Assembly (NCBI GenBank): GCA_015501585.1
Contig: JADNRY010000063.1
Coordinates: 124,001 to 188,000 of the forward strand
Reading direction: 5' to 3'
Length of the DNA: 64,000 bases
Source: Rhodocollybia butyracea
Lineage: Eukaryota; Basidiomycota; Agaricomycetes; Agaricales; Omphalotaceae
Part shown: one piece after another, positions 1 through 10,769 of the stretch
Layout of the letters: each line of letters starts with the position of its first letter
Position numbering within the stretch: position 1 is the stretch's first letter
Position numbers and translations under genes: made by a program
Notes under the pieces: model-generated
Databases searched by the model: none
What the model was told of the DNA's origin: nothing
The model's input: only the letters and a program-made list of their open reading frames with translations

Positions 1-217
1 GTTACATCTCCGGGCAGCCCAGGTATCCTCGCTAGCTTGGCTCTAGGCTACGCTTGTTGGCGTACCTTCACGGCTCGCTGAGTATTATTGTTAAGTTCTT
101 TGCCTCGGCAACAGCTATCACGCTTGGGCTCCGTATAACTCTCTTATTGCATTGTATAACACGTACAAAGTGTCAAAATGTACGGTTACACGCCTTAGGC
201 CAATTTTAGGCCTAATA
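1..217 (-). repeat. 3' LTR of the Ty3/gypsy element (partial)
   Basis: Direct repeat of 12223-12439. The shared stretch ends at 217, exactly where a polypurine tract begins on the minus strand. The rest of this LTR (about 1.6 kb) lies left of the window. Confidence 0.85.
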
Positions 218-254
218 TCTCCCCCAAACTAATGATCTGACCGTCCCCGGTCAG
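218..254 (-). promoter_or_regulatory. Polypurine tract with adjacent stem-loop
   Basis: On the minus strand the tract reads agtttgggggaga and touches the 3' LTR, as expected for the plus-strand primer of reverse transcription. Just upstream is a 6-bp stem (237-242 with 249-254) around the loop gtcccc (plus-strand sense). A second copy of tract plus stem-loop is at 2528-2565. Confidence 0.6.
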
Positions 255-750
255 CCCACCAAGCCTAGGATCGACTCTGCTAGCAATCCCTTTTATGTTC
301 TCGGCATTTAGCATTCTAATTCCTTTCCTGTGGGCTAGTCTGGACGTACTACCCCTAAGTTTAACTGGGATCATTCTCGACGTCGGGCGCTTATGTGAAT
401 CAGGTGTCAACAATTGAATTGATCTACAAGACAGCATATGCCGCGGGCGCCTAGACTCCTGATTGGGGACTCCAATCATTTCCTCGATAACATTTGTTAA
501 TAACTTTCTTATTCTTTGACAGTACTTTTGTGTTCTAGATGATGTGTAGGCACCTTAGAGCACCATCATAAGGTCAAAAGAAAATTCCCAAGACCTTGAG
601 ATCTACTTGTATATATTAATACAGTTATATCGACTCTCAGTCTCAGTATCTCATAAGTAGAACCTCTCGGGAATGACCTTCAATATGACGGCTATTTCCT
701 GGGAGGTTGTTACTGTTAACTTGATTTTCCTCGAGTAACTGTATGTCCCT
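255..750. other. 3' untranslated internal region of the Ty3/gypsy element
   Basis: No convincing coding region. Together with 2310-2793 it forms the stretch between integrase and the 3' LTR, split by the inserted small LTR element. Confidence 0.5.
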
Positions 751-988
751 TGAGATACTTCAATTGAGTTTGCACTCGTATTGAAGAATCGAGTTCGACG
801 GGGGATCTGCCTGTGATTTGGTCAGTCCCTACTCGTCTCTGGGAGGTATCTCCGAGGTACTGAAGTAGTGGTGGTGGTTGGGAAGAAAGAGATCTCTTTT
901 GTCTCAGTATGAGTACATAGATTATATACTGTAAAGATACTTAGATAATATGACGAGTTTTGTGTGTAGACGCGCATGAAGCTCGACA
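751..988 (-). repeat. TRIM LTR, left copy
   Basis: 238 bp, nearly identical to 2072-2309, with TG..CA ends on the minus strand. Confidence 0.88.
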
Positions 989-2071
989 TCCCCTCTCTAC
1001 TTTAAAAAAGGAAGAAAGGGTAAGGGAAAGGGAAAGAAGAAACAAAGAAGTGAACACCAATACAAAGATATGGGTGCTCAGCATCGATGAATGGAAAGAT
1101 AAAGGAATGTGAATGGACTAATAAATTGAACACACTTTGTATCGAGGCGGTGAAGATGCTGAAGGCATAATGGACATGTAGAAATGACTTGTGGACTGGA
1201 CCAGAGCTTATAGACATAGCTCGTTGGACAGGGAGGGAACTGATAAATCATGACCTTGGGATCGGAAGGTCCCGACTGTGATAACCGAAGCTTATCGACA
1301 AAGCTTATCGGATAGGAAGGAAACTGATAAAATACGGGCTCAGGATTGGAAGGTCCCGACTCGTGGCACCTTTCCGAAGTCATCAAACGGACATAGGAGA
1401 CGGAAAATACGGTGCGGTGTCCTCTTGATCTTCAAGAGATACGACACACCCAGGACAGTAGAGATAGATTGGAATGGCTATTGCGCAACGCGAGCCAGAG
1501 ATTAATGGACGGGAAGAGTGTTGCCAAGATAAACATGTGAATAATCGATTAAAGAATTGACGAAATGATGAATCGACGCAGCCTAGCTGTCGATGATTGC
1601 AAAGCAATTGTCAAAATGGTGACCAACATGATAACGAGAAGGTGATCCTTGAGAATTCTGTGTCGAGATCATCCTCCAGATGGAAAATACCAGTATTGAG
1701 AATGATATGATCATCAGATCTCGGTCATGCCAAATCTCGTGAAACCCATTGAGCAAGATCAAGACAAGCTCAAAATCAAAGACGAGCACCCATCCCAGCA
1801 ACACGTTCCCTTCTCGAAATGACGGCGAGGGCGGCGGGATGAAGGAGCAGCAATAGGGGCTTGCTGAAAAGCGACGCACTCAACATATGAGACAGTCGCC
1901 CGATGAAGTCAGCAAGTGATTGATCATGGACGTTGAATGTATTTGCAAATGAATTTATAAAGTTAATGAACGTGAGTGAAGTTTGACAGCGATGTCGGAG
2001 TAGTCCGAGAGGAATGAAATAGGGGTATTGACAATCTGCCTTGGATCCCCCCTCAGGCGGTGGGCTCCAGA

Positions 2072-2309
2072 TGAGATACTTCAATTGAGTTTGCACTCGT
2101 ATTGAAGAATCGAGTTCGACGGGGGATCTGCCTGTGATTTGGTCAGTCCCTACTCGTCTCTGGGAGGTATCTCCGAGGTACTGAAGTAGTGGTGGTGGTT
2201 GGGAAGAAAGAGATCTCTTTTGTCTCAGTATGAGTACATAGATTATATACTGTAAAGATACTTAGATAATATGACGAGTTTTGTGTGTAGACGCGCATGA
2301 AGCTCGACA
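2072..2309 (-). repeat. TRIM LTR, right copy
   Basis: 238 bp, nearly identical to 751-988. The flanking CCCT matches the bases just left of position 751. Confidence 0.88.
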
Positions 2310-2527
2310 CCCTCGTGGATTATATTTTTAGGCTCTGTTCTTGTCCTCGGTTATTTTGTGAGGTCAAAATCTAAGCTTTGAGCAACAATATTGTGTATTC
2401 CTGTCCAAGACAAATCTCGAAAACATCTTTAATCTGCTAAGGTAATAGCGTCAAAAATTTCGAAAATTTCCTCGTGTTAATGCACTGCCTGAAGCAATAA
2501 CTTGCAATAGTTTGGGGTGTGCGCTTC

Positions 2528-2565
2528 CCTCCCCCAAACTAAAGAATTCAACTGTCCCCAGTTGA
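2528..2565 (-). promoter_or_regulatory. Second polypurine-tract-like site with stem-loop
   Basis: The cccccaaacta core of the tract at 218-230 is repeated here. It is again followed by a 6-bp stem (2548-2553 with 2560-2565) around the same loop gtcccc, but the stem bases differ and still pair. It lies between the integrase stop and the real 3' tract. Confidence 0.5.
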
Positions 2566-2793
2566 GCCCATGGGTTTTAAGGTGTGCTGGCGCATGCAAC
2601 CAAGTACTAGTTGAGCTTATATTTGCTCGTTTATATCATTAACATAGGTCTCTGACTATTACAGTCATAAAATCCAATAAATCCACGTGTATTGATGATA
2701 ACATGGATTCTCGAGAATAACATAACTTCGTCACAAAGGTAAGTTTCTTTCCACGGGAAGAAAATGCATAGTGTTATAAATCCCTCGAACACG

Positions 2794-5665
2794 TTAGCGT
2801 TCATTATTAGGTATCACTTTTCGCATCACGCGGGTTCTGACACGAGGAGTTTTGTCTGTCTCCGGTATAATCTCTTCCTCACTTGAATCTTCATCAGAGT
2901 CCGGTTCTTCAGGGTTATAAGCCACTTCATCACCGTCTACTGGTTTTCTCAAGGTAGGGATTTGATCAAACAAGGGGTCCCCCCCTTTACGGATAAATTC
3001 CACATCCTCATCGTCATCACCATCGTTTACCATGGTGTCTAACTGATCCTTGGTCAAGTCGATGAGATCATGGATATCCTCGGGTAAGTTAATAGGTTTG
3101 TATCGGGAACGGTGGGGTAAGACCCTAAATGCACCAACTTTGCTTTTCAACACAGTACCATCCATTTCCGCGATAATGTAAGAACCTCCCCTAGTTCTAC
3201 GGATAACGACCATAGGTCCCATATATCTAGGGAACATCTTCCTGTCAAGATTCTTTTCGATCGCTGTATTTCTAACCTGAACAAGCTTCCCGGGTTTGAA
3301 ATCGTAGTCGAAGATGACATGGCAATATTTCTTCTCGAACTCCCGTAGGTCTCTTCTCTTATTTTCAGTGACACGCTCTCGCATGTCCTCGACAAAGGTT
3401 CTATGTTTTGACAAGGCCTGTGTGCGATAACCCAATAATTCCTCGGTAGTCAAGATACGATCTGGTGGATTTACCAACCATGTAGACTCAATGATATCAA
3501 AAGGTAATAATGGTTCCGCACCGGTTACCAAGAAGAATGGTGAACAACCAAAACCTCTCCTCACCGTTATTCTATCAGCCCATAATACATGTTTAAGAAA
3601 GTAGAACCACTTCTTGATATCGCTGCCAGTCGCTTTTACCAGAGCCTGTCGAATATCAAAGTGCGCTCTTTCGATTTTGCCATTCCCTTGGGAATTATAT
3701 GGCGAGACCCGGATCCCTTGAATTCCATATTTATTCTCGAGCCAGTTAACCATGGCTAACATCACCGGGGCGTTATCCGTGACAACTTCCTCGGGACATC
3801 CCCAACGACAGATTATGTCGTCAAAGAACCACTCGGCCAGGGACTTCGCGTTTTCTTGCGGTAAGGCCCGGGCTTCTGACCAACTTGACAGAGAATCCCT
3901 AGCGTGAACAATATACTTACACCTATTGCTCGCGGGTGTGATATTGATAGTATCAACATGCACTTTCTGGAACAATGAGGGAGTATGTGTTACGACCGGG
4001 GGAATCTTCAGAAGGCGTAATTGACGGTTCTGACAAGGAATGCAAGAGCCAACATACCAATGTACGTCGCTTTCCATATCAGGCCACCAAAAACGTCGAT
4101 CCAGGAACTCGCGGGTAGCAAACGTTCCTTTATGTGCTAAGCTATCATGTGCGCAATGTAGCATATACATTCGACGGTCAGGACTAACCACTAATTGATG
4201 CTGAGCACCTTCCTCAGTAGCTTTCTTATAAAGCCAACCTTTCTTATCCACAAAGAATTTCTTTGCTTGACGCAAAAAGCTTCGGGCTTCCGGTGCGCTC
4301 ATGTTTTCTGTGATATCCTTCTCATCACCTGTATGCCACTTGGCAATAGTAGGTAACATATCATCTAGTTTGTTTCCCCATTCCGACCGACGTTCCCGAG
4401 GGTAAGGGTTATCAGCCCTCCATTCCGTGGAGTCTTGTGGAATATGAAGTGTTTGACTGAACGAAGAGTAGATTTCGCCGTGACTTTTGATCAGCGATTT
4501 TCGGTGACGTTTGGATGCTTTCTCGTCATCGAGGGCTTCCTGGAGTTCTTCCTGGATGTCCTCAGGATGACAAGCTAGCTCACCGAGGTAACCACTGCGT
4601 GGGTCAATATCGTCCTTGAAGGACTCAAAATCTAAAGGCTCTTTGGCCCCTTCACCCATGATAAGTTCAACGGGAGCTCCATCATCGTAATCTTCATAGT
4701 CATCTGGGTCAATCGGTGGTCGAGGGGACTGATATCCGCCTGGAGGTCTATGTGACAAACCATCTGGTCCGTGCAAAATGCCCTTCACATGTAAAATCTT
4801 GAAGTGGAACTTACGGATCTCCTCAATCCATCTGTTGATTGTAGTGTTTGGACCACAGCTGGGATGATCTAACATACCCTTGATGTAGCTTGCATCAGTC
4901 TCCACGGTCATTCGTCGAGAGCCATAGACTAAGTAATAACTTGATTGTAATGATAGTTTGAGACCATAGAGTTCTCTCTTAGACTGAGAGAACCGGGCTT
5001 CTCGCTCGTTTAACGTAGTTGAGCCAAAGTAATTAAAATACTTCTTTTTAGGATCGTCAGGATCTATTTGATAAATAAACCATCCCACTGCTTTGTAAGA
5101 GGTGTCAACTGCGAGACAAACGTCCCACTCATAGTTAATGTTTCGGAGTGCCGGGGCATTCCTTAGACCATCCTTGAGAGCGTCCATTGCTTCCCGTTGT
5201 TCATCTCCCCATTCCCAATCCATGTCACTAGTTAACTTTGTCAAGGGCATTGCCTTCTTTGCGTAGTTCTTGATAAACATTCGCAACTGTCCAGCAGTCC
5301 TAAGAAAAGCTCGTACGTCGTGTTTATTCTTGCATTCGGGCCAAGTCAAGATTGATTCAGCAATCCCAGCCTCAGGCATCCTGCCTTCGTAAGTACAACG
5401 GTGTCCTAGGACGATAATTTCAGGATTACAAATGAAAGACTTTTTCCCCGAGAAAGTACCCCCGGCATATTTCATCCGTTGACACACCCGGTTAACATTC
5501 TGCATGTGTTCCCAAACGAATTGTTGTATCCCGGCGTTCTCTGATATGGTCTCGTAACCTCCGTCTGGAAGTTCGTACCTAGTATTCGGACCTTTTACGG
5601 GAACATCGTCGATATAGGGGACTGTAACATGTGGAATTTCGTCTTGTAGGATATATAAGAAATTT
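2794..5665 (-). pseudogene. pol: Ty3/gypsy pol: RT C-terminus, RNase H, integrase
   Basis: An open frame of about 950 codons. It starts inside RT with the catalytic YIDD motif (5605-5616) and continues into an RT connection and an RNase H-like region (VCLAVDTSYKAVGWFIYQ). Then comes a zinc-binding integrase N-terminus of HHCC type (H-D-S-L-A-H followed by C-I-P-C). The integrase core carries the DDE residues in HVDTI, VTDNAP and GKIERAH. The tail is acidic and probably chromatin- or substrate-linking. The first ATG of the frame is at 5505, but homology to RT continues upstream to about 5665, where the frame breaks against the preceding RT segment. The break looks like a small deletion after LPMGWT. 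The frame itself is otherwise intact. Confidence 0.85.
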
Positions 5666-6484
5666 TGTCCATCCCATTGGTAATTTCACGAGCCTGTGTG
5701 GTCCAAAAGGTGTTTGAAAGGTCGTTAGATCCCTCGAGGAAACTGCTAATGGCCTCTCATCGTATCCGACATAGAGATCAAAAGTAGCTCCACAAGCTCG
5801 ACTACAGAAGTCCCTAGAGACTTCAGCCGGGGCCGGCGGTACACCAGAATGTTGTATAGTAACTTCATTCAACGGTTCCAGACTATGGACCAAACGTAAA
5901 CTTTTTCCATCCTTTTTAACTACACAAAACCACTTTGAGCGATAGGAGGCACTACTAGGTTCGTAAACTCCTGCATCAATCTTTTGTTTTATTATCTTAC
6001 ACACGTCCTCGAAGATCCCGGGTGGTATTGGAATGTTACGAATGACCCACGGAACATGCGGGAGTACTGGAATTTTAACCGCGGGGAAGAATTCTTCCTT
6101 GAAGGTACCAGCTTCCTCTGCATTCCAGGCAAACACTTGTTCCTGAAGCATCATGAAGTGATGAATCAACTTCCTTTCTTCCGGCCATAGGAAATCCTCT
6201 GAGTGATTTTCGTCGATAATCTCTTTTCTTTCCTGTGTGTAGCGTCCTGTTGGAGTGAACTCAGGCGGATTGGGTGATAATTCAGGCATTCCCTCGAGAG
6301 GATTGCCGGTGATACACCGTCGAACTCTGTATTCCTCGGGTAGATCCGCTTTCACAGGATGTACTTTGACACCAACTGGTTTGTATTTCTTTGCGCCAAA
6401 AGCATCAACCAAATCATAAACCTTCCCATTCTTGGGATCTTTAATGCAGTTCTTTTCCAGGAATTGAATTCTTGCGCGGTTCAT
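5579..6484 (-). pseudogene. pol: Ty3/gypsy reverse transcriptase, N-terminal part, frameshifted
   Basis: Contains the RT palm start: KIDAGVYEPSSASYRSKWF, then the VVKKDGKSLRLVHSLEPLN block and an FDLYVGYDER block holding a catalytic Asp. LPMGWT follows, after which the reading frame runs off. The YIDD motif is found in the next frame, in the neighbouring pol segment. A further frame change near 6480 separates this part from the upstream pol linker. The product cannot be a working polymerase without frame correction. Confidence 0.8.
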
Positions 6485-7013
6485 AACTCTCGGGCTTTGT
6501 ATACGGCGTATAGGTATAATCCTTTACTCGTGGAAGGTCAGACAGAGGCCTAGGAGGCAATTTGGGTATGCTGCGACGAGGTTTTCCACCTTTTACAAAT
6601 TTCGGGGAACCAGGAAACTTAGGAGTCTCCCTTTTTGTACTTTTAGCATCACCCTTCCTGAAGACAGCATGCCGCTCATTAGTTCCCGGTTTCGTAGTGA
6701 ATCCGGCGAAGGCTTTCGCGTGGTCATCAAAGTCGGGCAATTCCTCTCTATTTACTAGTACAGGACCTTCCTCGGGTTCTTCGTAGTCCAAGCCTTCTTT
6801 GTGAGCGTTGAATACTCGTCTATTTCCATCCACTAGTTGTTTATTTACGTAGGCTTCAATAAGCTCATTGTCCTCGGGAGCTTTCTGCGCAATGAAATTT
6901 CTCGAAGCCATGACATAGGCCTCGCTTAACTCCTGCTCGGAAAACTGACCCGTTTCTGCGAACTTATATCCATCACATACAATATCACTATTATCGTCAA
7001 AATGGAAACTCAT
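6441..7013 (-). pseudogene. Ty3/gypsy pol linker between protease and RT
   Basis: A 190-codon open stretch of low complexity, rich in Pro, Lys and Asp/Glu. It is in a different frame from both neighbours. Reading continues sensibly upstream into the protease segment if one base is skipped at a T5A3C run near 7060, and downstream into RT if the frame changes near 6480. No catalytic motif seen. Confidence 0.5.
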
Positions 7014-7057
7014 AGCAAATTCTACCTCTCCTTGATCGCTACTCAGATCCTCGAGGT

Positions 7058-7874
7058 TTAAAAATTTCCCTGTTCCTCCTTGACGGGATTGTTACTACTT
7101 CCTGCATGCTCCGGGACTAGTTTGGGTTTGAACTCAGGATTGTCAGTCCTAAGTCTTCGTCTCGTAGAGCGAATATGTGTACCCATAGTACATTTATTCC
7201 CGGTGTTGGGGTCCGTAATCGTCACCTCTTGGCTACCATCCGCATGATTCTTTATCACGGATTCCGTGAGAACGTCAAATGGCCTACCAATCAGCACTTC
7301 AAATGGTGCCCGCTGTTGCACATGCAGTTGCAGATAGATTGTAATTTCACCAATCTGGAAAGGAACATTTCTAGCAAGACCTGCGGTTTCCTCGAGACCT
7401 CCATGTACATCCTGCAGACGAATCGTTTACAGTAGGATCCCAGACCAAATTCAACTCTACAGCAGTCTGACGATCTATTGCTACGATCTGACAGCCACTG
7501 TCGAGGATTGCCTCGGTTGTTCCATCCTGATGATTGATCTTCGTGTTAATACACCGGAGACTACTAGATCTTCCCGCGACAATTACCAAATTACGGCGCT
7601 CGTCACCCTCGGGTAAGTCTGCTTTAAAGGCTTCGACAGGGTCACGTTGTACAATAGAACCGGCCTTCAAACCATTATGGTTATGCTCGAGGACTTCGAA
7701 GATTTCTTCACTATCAAGCTTAATGCTATCCATGGAGATATAACTATCGAATTCGTTCCCGCGAGGAAGTTCCAGCTCCTCAGGTACTTCAGTGCCATCT
7801 TCGAGGAGAGTACTAACATAAGCATTCTTCCTCTTAGTAGGAGTTACCCTGACGTTCCTAGCTTTCCTTAACAT
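7058..7874 (-). pseudogene. Ty3/gypsy aspartic protease segment, frameshifted
   Basis: Carries a retropepsin active-site motif ILDSGCQIV (D-S-G) followed by an A-V-E-L-N-L helix. The frame changes near 7405, after which GLARNVPFQIGEITIYLQLH and then APFEVLIGRPF (the second conserved retropepsin block) are read in the other frame up to a stop at 7058. Expected role: cleavage of the Gag-Pol polyprotein. The frameshift probably makes it inactive. Confidence 0.75.
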
Positions 7875-8358
7875 AATTTTCTGGAGAGGACGAGCTCAGC
7901 GCTAATAGCTCCTCTGATGTCAGCGTTACTTCTGCATCAAACAACTTTCGAGCGACTTCTTCCTCGACTCCAGGTAAGTGAAATCCACTTCTAATATTAA
8001 ATTTGGGTCCATTATCCTCGACAGACTTCTCCTTGACAGGATTGTCTTTATCTTGGGTTTCTAGACGTGGTTGATTGCGTGGAATGGGATGAATCACATG
8101 TGGTTTCACCGCGTCGAATGGTCTATGAGTAACCTTAGTTATCTCGGGAATAGGAGCTTCTTCCCTTAATTCAGCCAGACTCCGAGCGAACTCTTTGTCA
8201 GCTTCCTTATCAAGAATAATTCCAGTTCCATCTTGAGAGAACTCGTCATCATCGCCGACAACAGCTTTCTCAACAAACTTCTTTTTCACGGGAATCACGA
8301 CTTCCACTTGTTTATGTTTCTCTTTAATAGCAGGGCTTTTTAGGTGGTGGCTTTTCAA
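7858..8358 (-). pseudogene. Ty3/gypsy Gag-protease linker fragment
   Basis: 166 codons, highly charged (many Lys, Glu, Asp), no zinc knuckle and no protease motif. It overlaps the start of the protease frame slightly and is separated from gag by stops at 8359-8498. Probably the remainder of the linker upstream of protease. Confidence 0.45.
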
Positions 8359-8498
8359 TTAGGGGTTCCCTAAGGGTACCTTTTCGTTGGCGGGCCTACC
8401 TTCTTAACCAATTCCTTCGTAGATGTGGGCTTTTTTCGAGTCTGCCTGCTTGCCTAGAGTATTTCCTCTAGTGACTCTACCCTGCATCGCCGAAGCAA

Positions 8499-10148
8499 TT
8501 AGTTTCCCGACTCCTTGGATTCCCCGGAGCCGGCGATATAATGACCGTTCGTCTCATGTTCCTCCATTAGCTTTTTCATGGAAGCCAAAAACGAAGTGAG
8601 GTGAGGCTCTTGCTCCTCGGTATCCAAGTAGTCTTCTTCCTCGACAAAGAATGCATTGGTTCCACCCTTATCCCAGCCTTTAGATTTTGCAATCCTTGCA
8701 ATCTTTTCTGGGCGAGATTCACTAGGGTCGTTCCTCGGCAACGGCGTACCATCACGCAAAGTATACTTCTTCGACCCGGGAGTAGTGTCAGGAACTAACC
8801 ATCCTTTATCCTTGTAGGAATTAAAGAATTGGCACTCCGACATGCGATGTTCTAGTGACCCGCACATAAAACAACCCTGCCCCCAATCCGGAATGGTCTT
8901 CGAGGTATTCTGCGGCGCAGTAACTTGCGTTGACGTGTATCCTGAGTGTTTGGATTCTATATTATCCTTCATTAAGCTCATCATCGAGGAGATAGCCTTT
9001 TGATGACCATCCAAGACTAAATTAGTCTCTTTCCTGTTCAGAGCGATAGTATCTTTAATCGAGGCGATTCCCGCGAGAACTTCCGACACTTCTTCCTGCT
9101 TAGGTTCCACTTTCACGGGATCCGCGGGAGTGGTCTCTGGAAGATGAGGAGAGAATCTGAACGATAATGCACCTCGACTATAAGTTTCAGCAGAGTCAGG
9201 AACACCTTGAGATCCAGTTGGACGAGCTCCGTTACCATAATAGGTATCGAGGGTTCTGAAATCGGGACTCTCGGCTGCTTCCATGACTTCTGAAAGTAGA
9301 TAAGGATCTTCACGGCGATGAGACAACAACTGAACATGCGTAACATTCTGTGACAAACGCGCGGAAATTGCTAAATACAACCTTTCGCTCATGGGCACAA
9401 GATATGCCTTAACAGCTTCAGCGTTGGAAAGGATTGCCGGCGGTTTCATCAGCTTATCCACGAGATTCTTAAACTCTCGGTTATACATCATGATCTTTTG
9501 ATGTTTACCAATGTCCAGAGGTGTGAACTTCCCGGTTAAGATCTCGAGCTCTTGGCGTGAACCAAGCTCACTATCTACCGATTCCGAGAAGATTGCTCGT
9601 AAATCTCTGAAGAACTGTTGCAAATTAGGAGTTGCAACGGAGGGTAGATACTTGTATGCTTCCTGAGTGGAATAAGTCATCCAGTCCAACGCCAACGCCA
9701 CTTTCGCTGCTTCCTTGGTAATGTTTGCCGCGGCAATGAATCGAGTAGTATCCTCAATCCAACCATTTAACATAGACGGATCATCTTTATTAAATAGTGT
9801 CGCCGTTTTACTACGCTTAGGAAGGTACTTCGAGTTATATTCATCGAGCTCATCTTGTGTTAACTTAATTTTGTCTCCAAACAATTGCGCAACCGTAGCA
9901 TTTGTTCCCGTGGGAGCTGCACCACCAGATCCGCCAGAACCACTCGAACCTCCAGCGTTTCCACTCGAGCCTCCAGCGTTCCCGCTCAAACCCGGGTTGT
10001 TATTGCTTGTAGTAGTACTCATTGTAAGATTGTTTAAAATAGAAGACGAGAGTTGGTTAACTGCTGTAGCTAACTGTGAGATTTCCTCGGGAATACAAGG
10101 AAGAGATGAAGATGAAGATGAAGGTTGACTAGTCAAGTTGTCTTGCAC
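8499..10148 (-). CDS. gag: Ty3/gypsy Gag polyprotein
   Basis: 549 codons are shown here, but the frame is open upstream to about 10360 without an ATG. The first ATG in frame is at 10022. Features in order: Ser/Gly-rich N-terminus, a capsid-like helical region (KTATLFNKDDPSMLNGWIED onward), and a C-terminal CCHC zinc knuckle of C-X2-C-X4-H-X4-C spacing (CFMCGSLEHRMSEC) for RNA binding. It ends in an acidic stretch. A long ORF further upstream (10368-10769) is in the same frame, separated by two TGA codons near 10365. Confidence 0.85.
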   Translation of the reverse strand: MQDNLTSQPSSSSSSLPCIPEEISQLATAVNQLSSSILNNLTMSTTTSNNNPGLSGNAGGSSGNAGGSSGSGGSGGAAPTGTNATVAQLFGDKIKLTQDELDEYNSKYLPKRSKTATLFNKDDPSMLNGWIEDTTRFIAAANITKEAAKVALALDWMTYSTQEAYKYLPSVATPNLQQFFRDLRAIFSESVDSELGSRQELEILTGKFTPLDIGKHQKIMMYNREFKNLVDKLMKPPAILSNAEAVKAYLVPMSERLYLAISARLSQNVTHVQLLSHRREDPYLLSEVMEAAESPDFRTLDTYYGNGARPTGSQGVPDSAETYSRGALSFRFSPHLPETTPADPVKVEPKQEEVSEVLAGIASIKDTIALNRKETNLVLDGHQKAISSMMSLMKDNIESKHSGYTSTQVTAPQNTSKTIPDWGQGCFMCGSLEHRMSECQFFNSYKDKGWLVPDTTPGSKKYTLRDGTPLPRNDPSESRPEKIARIAKSKGWDKGGTNAFFVEEEDYLDTEEQEPHLTSFLASMKKLMEEHETNGHYIAGSGESKESGN

Positions 10149-10367
10149 ACGGGCTGGAGCACCCCTTGTACTTGAACTGGCTTGAGTAGTATCAGTGGGA
10201 TCTGCTTTCGCTTTCCCTTTTAAAGACTTCTTGGCAACGTGAGTTGTTTCAGAAGTCGCACGGACTATGCTTGGTTTAGATCCACGTGAAGACGGAGTGC
10301 TAGATCCTGCTTGAGTGACAGAAAAAGGAGGTCGACGTTTGGGTTCGACGCTACTATTATATCATTC

Positions 10368-10769
10368 TCAAGGTTTAGGTACTCTTTTACTACGTCTTAA
10401 TTCAGATGTTCCCGGATCAGGAAGTTCGCCTACTCCGGAAAGAGTTGACTCTGAATCAGGTGTATTATCCGAGGGATCACTAATCTTGCGGACTAGCGAA
10501 CGAAGGACAAAAAAGATGAACTCTACTAACCCAAAGACTAGGTTTGTAGTAAAATCCGATAAAATTAGATTCCACCCCTCGCGGTGGGCTCCAGATATTT
10601 GGGTATTTACGTGTAGGTATGCGAAAGGTGCTATAAAACAACCTAACAAAAACACTACCGCACCTAACCAGACTATCGATATGTAAGGGAGCGAGGGCGG
10701 GTTGTCAGAGATTCCCCGAGGGAAAGCTTTGTAATATCGGATGTACGCGCGCGACTGCTCCAGGTTCAA
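10368..10769 (-). other. ORF crossing LTR end, PBS and leader, in frame with gag
   Basis: 133 codons starting inside the 5' LTR and ending just before gag. The primer-binding site itself is translated within it. Two hydrophobic stretches (ISIVWLGAVVFLLGCFIAPF and a second around LVFGLVEFIFFVL) look like membrane segments. It ends in a basic RRSKRVPKP. No family recognised. It could be chance, or a lost 5' extension of gag. Confidence 0.35.
10581..10593 (-). promoter_or_regulatory. Primer-binding site of the Ty3/gypsy element
   Basis: Minus strand TGGAGCCCACCGC, starting TGG as needed to pair with a tRNA CCA end, two bases inside the LTR border. The identical 13 bases serve the TRIM at 2057-2069. 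The tRNA species was not identified. Confidence 0.7.

Larger units (their letters stand above)
751..2309 (-). mobile_element. TRIM-like non-autonomous LTR retrotransposon
   Basis: Two 238-bp direct repeats (751-988 and 2072-2309) begin TG and end CA and flank 1083 bp without a credible long ORF. On the minus strand a purine tract (agagagggga) precedes the 3' LTR. A primer-binding sequence complementary to a tRNA 3' end (plus strand gcggtgggctcca, 2057-2069) lies two bases from the 5' LTR. A 4-bp CCCT flanks both ends (747-750 and 2310-2313). The internal region contains a partial tandem duplication around the motif ggaaggtcccgac (about 1264 and 1347). Size, short LTRs and lack of coding sequence fit a terminal-repeat retrotransposon in miniature. 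Confidence 0.8.

Noticed and set aside
195..479. 94-codon minus-strand ORF
   Set aside because: Covers the LTR border, polypurine tract and stem-loop of the Ty3/gypsy element; no protein family, so taken as chance.
1583..2096. Overlapping minus-strand ORFs in the TRIM interior
   Set aside because: No Gag or Pol motifs and they run into the LTR; treated as chance frames.
9715..10128. Plus-strand ORF rich in Pro and Leu
   Set aside because: Antisense shadow of the Ser/Gly-rich start of Gag.
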